From a virus: a stretch of DNA of 30,194 nt. This document shows positions 13,623 to 20,070 of this stretch, in pieces. The notes under the pieces are model-generated. The model was not told the DNA's origin. It saw only the letters and a program-made list of their open reading frames with translations, and did not search any database. Numbering within the stretch: position 1 is the stretch's first letter; every line of letters begins with the position of its first letter. Position numbers and translations under genes: made by a program. Where the stretch lies: IMG/VR virus record IMGVR_UViG_3300009136_000026, positions 1-30,194 of that record. One strand, written 5' to 3'.

Positions 13623-14282
13623 ATGGCTACCGCAAAAGAAATGAGAGACAGTGTCGCTGACAATGCCTTTAAGACCGCGCCGAAAGAAGAGGTTTCCATA
13701 AAAGACACTCTGACTGTCGATGAGCCCCCTGAGCTAGAGCAGTTTTACGGGAAAGGCCCAGGCAAGAACTACATCAATCCAGACGGGGACCCGTACTCGT
13801 ACCGGGTGTATGACGATGGCTCGATCGAGATTATTGCTGGGCCCAGCGGAGTCGGTACCATCCTGACGGAAGGTAAGATGCACGGGGTGATTAAAAAAGA
13901 GTTGCTCGGCGCAGAACCTACGCCAGAAGATGTGGCAGAAATGGAGCGACTTAGCTCACCTGCCCCCGAGATCGAGATACCTATCCCCGAGATCGAGGAG
14001 CCTGACGCTGCCATGGCATCGCTAGAGGGCACAATGCCAAACTATATCGCTGACGAAGAGCACCTGGGGCAACTGCGTGAGGGTTTTGAAGAGAGCCTTC
14101 CTCAAGAAGCTTTAGCTGAGCAAAGCGCACTAGATACAGCCGAAGCAGAGTTAATGGAAGAACCCCTACCCGAAGAGCCCCCTAAAGAAGCACGGGGGAT
14201 GACACCTTTTCCCAGTGGCGGGATTGAAAAACTGTACAATCTAGCCAAACGGCTTCTTGCCGAAGAAAAGGCTGCCAGCTAA
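13623..14282 (+). CDS. Acidic head-module hypothetical protein with GDPY-type motif (219 aa)
   Basis: GGAG precedes the ATG. Residues 55-93 (GDPYSYRVYDDGSIEIIAGP and onward to VIKKEL) form a compact beta-type motif that recurs in the 613-aa protein at 26301-28142. The remainder is very acidic and Pro/Glu-rich (PEIEIPIPEIEEPDAA; EAELMEEPLPEEPPKEA), with a helical C-terminus (GIEKLYNLAKRLLAEEK). No family is recognised. Its place between portal and the scaffold genes suggests a minor virion or assembly protein. Confidence 0.8.
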   Translation: MATAKEMRDSVADNAFKTAPKEEVSIKDTLTVDEPPELEQFYGKGPGKNYINPDGDPYSYRVYDDGSIEIIAGPSGVGTILTEGKMHGVIKKELLGAEPTPEDVAEMERLSSPAPEIEIPIPEIEEPDAAMASLEGTMPNYIADEEHLGQLREGFEESLPQEALAEQSALDTAEAELMEEPLPEEPPKEARGMTPFPSGGIEKLYNLAKRLLAEEKAAS

Positions 14283-14650
14283 TGCCTATCTATGATGTCA
14301 GATGCACTGCGGGATGCGGCTACTTCGAGGACGTGTTTGCCTTACTGGCTGACGCCGACGAGATGCTTTGCTCGGAGTGCTCCGAGCCGGTGGTCAGGGT
14401 TATTAGCCCAGTTAGGACGATAGGGCCGACTTTCTCTAAACCTTTAGAGGTTAAACAAATTGGACGCACCTTCCATAGCGAAAGTGAGTGGCGTACTTAC
14501 CAAAAAGAGAACCCTGATGTTGAGATTTTAAGTGCCTCTAGTGGTGCTTGGCGAAAACACAAGGATCAAGCACGAGAGAAGCAACATAAGAAGGCAAAAT
14601 CTCAAGGCTTTCGGGACCCTGAGCACATGAAAAATTCCGCAAACCCTTGA
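14282..14650 (+). CDS. FmdB-type zinc-ribbon protein (122 aa)
   Basis: Begins at the TAATG overlap with the preceding gene. The N-terminus MPIYDVRCTAGCGYFEDVFA with Cys8 and Cys12, then LCSECSEPV with Cys30 and Cys33, matches the FmdB/putative regulatory zinc-ribbon pattern. The first pair is spaced CxxxC rather than the usual CxxC. The rest is basic and helical (AWRKHKDQAREKQHKKAKSQ). Short FmdB-like proteins are common in phage head gene clusters, but their role is not established; zinc and nucleic-acid binding are plausible. Confidence 0.75.
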   Translation: MPIYDVRCTAGCGYFEDVFALLADADEMLCSECSEPVVRVISPVRTIGPTFSKPLEVKQIGRTFHSESEWRTYQKENPDVEILSASSGAWRKHKDQAREKQHKKAKSQGFRDPEHMKNSANP

Positions 14651-14692
14651 CGTTGTGTTTATTTTTTAGTAAACGAATACTGGAGATCTCGT

Positions 14693-15028
14693 ATGCCCTA
14701 CGAAGAGAAAGAATCGTATACTACCGAGGAAATGGCTGACTATATCGCCAATGAAGCCGGAAGCGGGGCTGAGCTTTTGCAAATGCTCGCCTCACACGGG
14801 TTCCAGTTGTCCTCGGGGACACCTTCAGCGGAATCCCCTTGCGAAGAAGCCGCAGAAGAAATGGTTGAGGAGTCCGAAGAAGCCGAAGAAGAACCGGCGA
14901 TGATGCTTCCTCCGATGCCTGATATGGTTCCTAAAAAGAAACCGGCTGGGCTAGACATCGTGGCGCTTCGCGTAGGTGCTTCTAAAAAAGCCATTGACAA
15001 GCATAAGGGAGGCTCAGATGAACGATGA
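14693..15028 (+). CDS. Small acidic hypothetical protein (111 aa)
   Basis: GGAGAT lies seven bases before the ATG. Residues about 8-40 are helical (TTEEMADYIANEAGSGAELL). The centre is very acidic (EEAAEEMVEESEEAEEEPAM), and the C-terminus has a Met/Pro stretch followed by a basic end (KKKPAGLDIVALRVGASKKA). No family is recognised. The stop overlaps the scaffold start by 11 bases, so it belongs to the head-assembly block. Confidence 0.75.
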   Translation: MPYEEKESYTTEEMADYIANEAGSGAELLQMLASHGFQLSSGTPSAESPCEEAAEEMVEESEEAEEEPAMMLPPMPDMVPKKKPAGLDIVALRVGASKKAIDKHKGGSDER

Positions 15029-15899
15029 CGCTTTGGAAGGGGGGGCAGTAGCCGAGGTCGAAAGTTCGGTCGTTGAGGCTTCTCCCGTCTCTGATTCTCC
15101 TGTTGCAGACGACGGTGCTGCCTCTTCTTCCTCCCCGTCGACTGAGGTCGTTGATGCGCCTGAAACTCCTAATTTTCCCTCTTATGATGATTTCGGTTGG
15201 GATAATTGGGCTGGAGAGGTCTCGAATCTACCGGAGATGGTCCAACCGTGGGCGCAAAGGGTATACGACCAGCGCCAAAGCTGGGTGGACAGCAAGATTG
15301 CGGAGAGTACCTCTGAAGCGGATCGTGTAAAAGAGATATACAATGCGCTACTCGATGGGCATGATGACCCTCGTTACGGCGAGCTAAATACAAAACACGA
15401 AGCGCTACAAAAGAAATTTGATGAGTTGACAACTTCTTCGACAACGGCGCAAGAAGAGTATACGGCTTTTAAGGCAGAGATTGACCAAGCGATTGAGCAA
15501 GAAGCGAATCGTTATGCCGACTGGTTTGAACGAACTCACGGACATTTATTCCAAGAACCAGCCGCCGTCGAGAAAATGGATACTCTCCTGAAAGAAGGCT
15601 GGGAAATTGATTATGTACCAGCGCTTGTGGCGTTGCCAGATGAGGTCATCGCGACAGCGACCAAAGCACTAAAAGATGGCGTTCCGGCTAAATATGCTAT
15701 ACAGTTAGCTCAACAAAATGTCCCAGCTAAAACTGCCCCAGCACCGCGTCCAGCGGCGAAGATAACTTCGGGTGCCACGTCAGCCCCGGCTGTCCCCCAC
15801 CAGCTAAAGCAAAACAAAAACCAAGTAAACACTATTGATGACATGAGGTTCAATGCGGCCCAAAACGCATTTAAGCGCCACTCCGGTGGTAGGAGGTAA
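15018..15899 (+). CDS. Probable capsid scaffolding protein (293 aa)
   Basis: The ATG at 15018 has GGGAGG upstream and is preferred over an in-frame start at 14976 without a site. The N-terminal 50 residues are acidic and low in complexity (Ser, Ala, Val, Asp). A central charged helical part with coiled-coil character (LNTKHEALQKKFDELTTSST; AFKAEIDQAIEQEANRYADW) follows, and a short basic C-terminus (RFNAAQNAFKRHSGGRR) could bind the coat protein. It lies immediately before the capsid gene. Scaffolds guide prohead assembly and then leave. The sequence itself is poorly conserved, so the call rests on architecture and position. Confidence 0.75.
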   Translation: MNDDALEGGAVAEVESSVVEASPVSDSPVADDGAASSSSPSTEVVDAPETPNFPSYDDFGWDNWAGEVSNLPEMVQPWAQRVYDQRQSWVDSKIAESTSEADRVKEIYNALLDGHDDPRYGELNTKHEALQKKFDELTTSSTTAQEEYTAFKAEIDQAIEQEANRYADWFERTHGHLFQEPAAVEKMDTLLKEGWEIDYVPALVALPDEVIATATKALKDGVPAKYAIQLAQQNVPAKTAPAPRPAAKITSGATSAPAVPHQLKQNKNQVNTIDDMRFNAAQNAFKRHSGGRR

Positions 15900-15904
15900 C
15901 TAAA

Positions 15905-16975
15905 ATGGCTATTAGCCCTGACGTACTCGCATCGGCTCTGCAGGAGTTAATGCCTGGTTATTCGGAACTATTCACCAAGTGGCACCCAATTCTTGAGAAA
16001 GTGGTCACCAAGGGGAACATCGATCGTGATGTCCTTACGGGCCCTTATCGGGAATTCGCTGTTGTCACTGACGGTCCTGGTACTGTTACCCAGATCCTTA
16101 CCGGATCTGAAGTAATTGCCGGTGGGCGTAACCAGAACGCGGTACGGGGCGACACATTCGCACCTCGTCTGATTTATGCGTTCGACGTTCCTGGCAAGGA
16201 CCTTGCTGAAGCAAACGGCGCCATGGATTTGGCTCGCATCATTCAGCACTACCCAGAGTTGGCTCTCGGTGATTTCCACGAGCGAATTGCACGTCAGATC
16301 GCAGTCGGTGACGGCCTAGATGTTGGTGGCTTCCTCACCCTTAACGGTGACACTACCTACAATCCAAACGGTACAGCCCGAGCCGGTGCCCTGGAGTTTG
16401 CCCCAACAACGGGTCAGACCAATACGGTTTTCAACCTACCAAAGCCGGGTACGGCTGGCTGGGTAAACCAGTATGGTAACATCACGTCGTTTGCGACTAA
16501 CGGTCGTAGCGAGATGCGTCGTGTGTACTATGCGGCATCCCGTCAAGGCAAGACCATGGGTCCAGTTGACCTGCTTCTCGGAGACGAGAACTCTTACCTC
16601 AACTACATTGAAGATCTGGATGACCAGGTCCGCGTAGTCAAGGTTGAAGGCGACAAGGCCCCTGCTCAAATTCGTCAGGGTGTTAAGTTCCTCGATGCGG
16701 ACTTCTTCCTCGAAGATGCTCTTGACCCAACGGCTGCTGCCTTTACTGACCCGAACGCACGTCGCGGCGTCATCTACATGATGAAGTCAGCTTCGTGGTA
16801 CACCTATACTCTCGGGCATGACGCATCGAAAGAGACGAAAGGCGACTTCGCCGTTCGCGGGCCTTTCCGTATCCCAGAGCAAGACGTTTTCCGTTACGAA
16901 ATCGTTCTTAACATGGGTATGCACACTAACCAGTTACGTTGCAACGGTGTCGTTGTCGGCGGCGGAACACCCTAA
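15905..16975 (+). CDS. Major capsid protein (356 aa)
   Basis: Strong AGGAGG site before the ATG, 5 bp after the scaffold stop. The size, position after scaffold, and sequence (MAISPDVLASALQELMPGYS; LARIIQHYPELALGDFHERI; GPVDLLLGDENSYLNYIEDL; FAVRGPFRIPEQDVFRYEIV) fit an HK97-fold coat protein of podovirus type. It appears enriched in CGT and AAC codons, as expected for a highly made protein, but this was judged by eye only. It forms the icosahedral shell; the two following genes probably decorate it. Confidence 0.85.
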   Translation: MAISPDVLASALQELMPGYSELFTKWHPILEKVVTKGNIDRDVLTGPYREFAVVTDGPGTVTQILTGSEVIAGGRNQNAVRGDTFAPRLIYAFDVPGKDLAEANGAMDLARIIQHYPELALGDFHERIARQIAVGDGLDVGGFLTLNGDTTYNPNGTARAGALEFAPTTGQTNTVFNLPKPGTAGWVNQYGNITSFATNGRSEMRRVYYAASRQGKTMGPVDLLLGDENSYLNYIEDLDDQVRVVKVEGDKAPAQIRQGVKFLDADFFLEDALDPTAAAFTDPNARRGVIYMMKSASWYTYTLGHDASKETKGDFAVRGPFRIPEQDVFRYEIVLNMGMHTNQLRCNGVVVGGGTP

Positions 16976-16982
16976 TTAGGGT
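16969..16982. repeat. Perfect 14-bp palindrome at the capsid gene stop
   Basis: ACCCTAATTAGGGT is its own reverse complement and includes the capsid gene TAA. As RNA it would give only a short stem, so a terminator is unlikely. It might be an RNA processing or DNA-binding site between the capsid gene and the decoration genes. Confidence 0.4.
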
Positions 16983-16997
16983 TCTTAGGAGGTTATT

Positions 16998-17477
16998 ATG
17001 TCTGGAGGACCAGGAACAGCAATGGGGATCAGCGTTACGCTAGTAACAGCAGATCAACAAGCACCCTTAGGTTTTATTCATACAGTCCCAGCAAGCGTGA
17101 GCCCAACAGGGCTTGGGCCTACCGACTGGATTTACATCCAAGCAGATCCCGCAGGCGCTGACCTACAGCCAGGGGAGATCATTAGTACAGGTAGTGGACC
17201 GGGGGTTGTCGCGAAGGCGGCTATTGCCCTTACGCCCGCAGCTTGTATTGGTGTGGCTCAGCACGAGATCGCAGCCGGTTATTGGGGATTCATCCTTAAG
17301 TCTGGTTTGGGGAATACCATCGATGACGGTTCCTACGGGACTCTTGCCGGGGCAGGCATCGTCTGTGGCGGGGGTGGAAATGCAACCGAAGCGGCTGCGC
17401 TTACGGACGCGGTTATCGGCGTTGCACTAGCCGCACCCGGTGTGGGTGTACTGGCTCTTAGTCGTATCCTACTGTAA
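16998..17477 (+). CDS. Probable capsid decoration protein, copy 1 (159 aa)
   Basis: Strong AGGAGG site before the ATG. The protein is Gly/Ala-rich and beta-predicted. It shares a plan with the next gene: TAMGISVTLV, then LGFIHTVPA, DWIYIQADPAGADLQPGEII, CIGVAQHEIAAGYWGFILKS and GVLALSRILL. Directly following the coat gene, it has the usual size and GVAQ-type repeat of capsid-stabilising proteins, so decoration of the shell is inferred. It is not recognised as a named family member. Confidence 0.65.
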   Translation: MSGGPGTAMGISVTLVTADQQAPLGFIHTVPASVSPTGLGPTDWIYIQADPAGADLQPGEIISTGSGPGVVAKAAIALTPAACIGVAQHEIAAGYWGFILKSGLGNTIDDGSYGTLAGAGIVCGGGGNATEAAALTDAVIGVALAAPGVGVLALSRILL

Positions 17478-17499
17478 GTCACCTTAATCGGAGGTAATC

Positions 17500-18030
17500 A
17501 TGGCCCGCACTGCAATGGGTATCAGCACAACACAACTGTCTACCTGGGACGGAGCGGCGCCACCTACGCCAGATGAGTGGAGGGCATTGTTTCAGATGCC
17601 CTTCGGTTTCATCCACGTAGAGCCTGCGACAATAAACGGGCCTGCTAAAGAGTGGGTCTACGTCTACATCGACTCGGCCGTTGCCGTACCCGCTGGGACA
17701 CCTCTCTTCGTCTTTAGCGCGACTACAGATCGGTGCCGCCCGGTGCTTGATACGGCTCAACTGGACTCTCCAGTTATTATTGGGGTGACTCAACAAGAGT
17801 TTCCTCCTTATTCGGCTGGGTTTGTCCTGCGGTCAGGAATCGGGCAATGCTTGATTGCTGGTGCCGGGGCTAATTTTGATCTGCTTACGACACCAGCGGG
17901 GGCAACTCCTGGGGAAGCTGACGTTCACGCAGCGGGCTCTGCAGCAGCGGCGCCGCGCGGCACCTTCGGTTATATCGTAATCGGTGCTGGAGCAGGCCTT
18001 GTGTTTGTGAACCTCGATTGTCGGGGGTAG
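17500..18030 (+). CDS. Probable capsid decoration protein, copy 2 (176 aa)
   Basis: CGGAGG site before the ATG. It aligns by eye over its length with copy 1: TAMGISTTQL, FGFIHVEPA, EWVYVYIDSAVAVPAGTPLF, IIGVTQQEFPPYSAGFVLRS and GAGLVFVNLDC. The 22-bp gap and shared order of motifs indicate tandem duplication followed by strong divergence. The copies may occupy different sites on the capsid lattice. The role is inferred from position and composition. Confidence 0.65.
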   Translation: MARTAMGISTTQLSTWDGAAPPTPDEWRALFQMPFGFIHVEPATINGPAKEWVYVYIDSAVAVPAGTPLFVFSATTDRCRPVLDTAQLDSPVIIGVTQQEFPPYSAGFVLRSGIGQCLIAGAGANFDLLTTPAGATPGEADVHAAGSAAAAPRGTFGYIVIGAGAGLVFVNLDCRG

Positions 18031-18036
18031 TCTTTT

Positions 18037-18052
18037 GGGTGTAGGATCACCC
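18037..18052 (+). other. Small hairpin between decoration and adaptor genes
   Basis: GGGTG (18037-18041) and CACCC (18048-18052) pair around a 6-nt loop, just ahead of the GGGAGGG site of the adaptor gene. No T-run follows. It could modulate expression of the downstream tail genes relative to the capsid genes, but the stem is short. Confidence 0.3.
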
Positions 18053-18067
18053 TAACGGGAGGGTTCT

Positions 18068-19822
18068 TTGAATCTAAAAGATATACGCAACGCACTTTTC
18101 TCTCAGACCGATTGGGCACCTACTCAGTCGGCTGAGGCAGTCGCACGCCTTAACGGCTTTATAAATCGGGCTTACAACGACGTTTGTCTTGAAGCCCCTT
18201 TTATGTTTTTTGAGTCTCAGGTTAAGTTTGCCACTCAACCCGATGCGGCCTCTATGCAGGCTGCTGATACGGTGTCGCTACTGACGCCAGACCTCACCAC
18301 CCCGATGGTACCGGGTGGGGTGAACCCCTGGGTATTTAGGCAGGACGCCATCGTTGGGTCAGCCGGGTTTACCCAGTGGGAGATCGACCGGTCTTGGGAT
18401 GGCCGCATGATCGAGCTTGAGGTCCCTGACCCCACAACAGGTAAGATTATCACTTACCGAAACCGTATCCGAGCCGTGTGGCAGCAGTCGATCGGGGAAG
18501 TAGCACAGGCCTTTCACTTCTCGGTCGTCACACCGTGGCCCTATCAGAAGCTAGGGGCGGGTCCGTTTAAGTACCGAGTCTACTCCGAGCGGTACTACCT
18601 ACCAGATGATCTAATCCAGGTCCGCTCTATGCGGCTCTTTAAGGACAACCGTAACTGGCCCTTGAGCATTATTGGCCAAGAAGACGCAGAGGCGTACTCG
18701 TTTGCTGATTCACCTAAGGTAACGTCACATGGTCTCCCCCGGACCCTTTTTAGGCGGGAGCACTTCCAATTACCGGGACCAGCAGTTGCCCCTACAGCGG
18801 AGCTAACTCCCGTCGAAGACCCTCGCTTCTGGCTCGGACCAGAGCCTGCAGGAACCTTCGAATACGTTATCACCTACTGCTGGGGTAAACGGGATCTCAT
18901 GTTTCGTAACCCAACAATGGGCTACCACTTAGGTTACGCAGACCAATGGGAAAACCGGAAGCTACCCTTTTATACGGAAGCGTTCGACACGGGCCCCCAA
19001 GAAGTCTCCGAGAATAGATTTAGAGAGCCACTATGGGAGTCATCCCCCTCGCCTTTATCCGCGACGGTAACGACAACAAACCCCCCAGACCAAGGTGTGC
19101 CAACACAGGCTATCAGGTTGACACTGCCCAACATAGAGTACATGCAGGGCTTCCTTACTGAGGGCAACCAGAATTACCCTCCTGGAGTTCCCACGCCCTT
19201 TCGCAGGGAGAACTTCCGTCAAAGTGGCTGGTGGGTCAGAATTTATCGGCGTCGTATCGCAGAAGACTTCACGAATTATGAGGACCTCACGACGATCTCC
19301 GGTGCTGACCCTAACTCGGGGGGCGCCACGATAACGGGGCTACGGAAGCTGGATCTCCCAAAAGCGTTCTTTCTGCTAGCCGAAATGAAAGTCGACGACA
19401 CCAACGAAGGGCTCTTCTACGACAATGGTCGCATTATCCCGGACTATCACCGCCGGTTAAGGGAAGTTCACGGGTACCAGTCCATTCAGATTTATCCTTA
19501 CCCAGACGACCGTTACGAAATTGATGTGCGCTGTGTCCGTAGGCCCCCTAAGCTCGTCGATGACCAGGACACCCCTTTAATTCATGCCGAGGCAATCGAT
19601 CTAATTATCCATCGATCCCTTATGTTCCTCTATGAGAACATGGGTAATCCTCAAATGGCTGAGCTTGCGCGAACGCGCTACCAAGATAATCTATTTACAC
19701 TGTCAAAGCGTTACGGCGATTTACGCCCACCTGCGGTTCCGACTCTAAGACGGTTCTCGCGAGCACGCTCTGGCTGGGACCAGCGTGGTCAGTTGCGCCG
19801 TTGGTGGACAGTGAAGACTTAA
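18068..19822 (+). CDS. Head-tail adaptor-like protein, enlarged (584 aa)
   Basis: Starts with TTG at 18068 after a good GGGAGGG site; no ATG fits. The N-terminal MNLKDIRNALFSQTDWAPTQ and AVARLNGFINRAYNDVCLEA resemble the first helices of podovirus adaptor proteins that sit under the portal. The C-terminal helices (LIHAEAIDLIIHRSLMFLYE; PQMAELARTRYQDNLFTLSK) also fit. The central 350 or so residues are beta-rich and make the protein much longer than the roughly 200-aa adaptors of T7-like phages. The position before the nozzle gene supports the call. The large insert may contact the capsid or collar. Confidence 0.65.
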   Translation: MNLKDIRNALFSQTDWAPTQSAEAVARLNGFINRAYNDVCLEAPFMFFESQVKFATQPDAASMQAADTVSLLTPDLTTPMVPGGVNPWVFRQDAIVGSAGFTQWEIDRSWDGRMIELEVPDPTTGKIITYRNRIRAVWQQSIGEVAQAFHFSVVTPWPYQKLGAGPFKYRVYSERYYLPDDLIQVRSMRLFKDNRNWPLSIIGQEDAEAYSFADSPKVTSHGLPRTLFRREHFQLPGPAVAPTAELTPVEDPRFWLGPEPAGTFEYVITYCWGKRDLMFRNPTMGYHLGYADQWENRKLPFYTEAFDTGPQEVSENRFREPLWESSPSPLSATVTTTNPPDQGVPTQAIRLTLPNIEYMQGFLTEGNQNYPPGVPTPFRRENFRQSGWWVRIYRRRIAEDFTNYEDLTTISGADPNSGGATITGLRKLDLPKAFFLLAEMKVDDTNEGLFYDNGRIIPDYHRRLREVHGYQSIQIYPYPDDRYEIDVRCVRRPPKLVDDQDTPLIHAEAIDLIIHRSLMFLYENMGNPQMAELARTRYQDNLFTLSKRYGDLRPPAVPTLRRFSRARSGWDQRGQLRRWWTVKT

Positions 19823-19836
19823 CAGGAGAAGAGAAG

Positions 19837-20070
19837 ATGACCGAGTTAATTTGCGGTGGTGTTTACCACAAAGAAATCAATGGGCGCCGGTACGAAGCAC
19901 TTTGTACAAGCGTTGTCACCCAGACAAACGGATCGAGGCAGGGGAAGCTAGAGTTGTATGGTTACGCGACAGAACGGGTAACTGAGGGCTCTGAAGAGCT
20001 TGACCAGTATACTCTGATAGCGGCACCTACTCCCCAGAATACAAAGATCCGGCGACGTAAGGCGAGCTAG
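19837..20070 (+). CDS. Small hypothetical protein (77 aa)
   Basis: The start at 19837 has AGGAG upstream and does not run deep into the adaptor frame, unlike the in-frame start at 19801. The protein reads as a small beta-type domain (ICGGVYHKEINGRRYEALCT; SRQGKLELYGYATERVTEGS) with a basic end (KIRRRKAS). The stop shares one base with the GTG of the next gene. No family is recognised; it is probably a minor tail or assembly protein. Confidence 0.65.
   Translation: MTELICGGVYHKEINGRRYEALCTSVVTQTNGSRQGKLELYGYATERVTEGSEELDQYTLIAAPTPQNTKIRRRKAS

Noticed and set aside
13743-13766. YGKGPGK phrase also present in the large terminase
   Set aside because: Only seven residues match and the surroundings are unrelated. 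Chance or simple Gly/Lys composition is sufficient.
14646-14674. Promoter ahead of the scaffold and capsid genes (TTGACG with a 17-base gap)
   Set aside because: The -10 position reads TAAACG, only three of six matches. The -35 overlaps a stop codon, so evidence is too weak.
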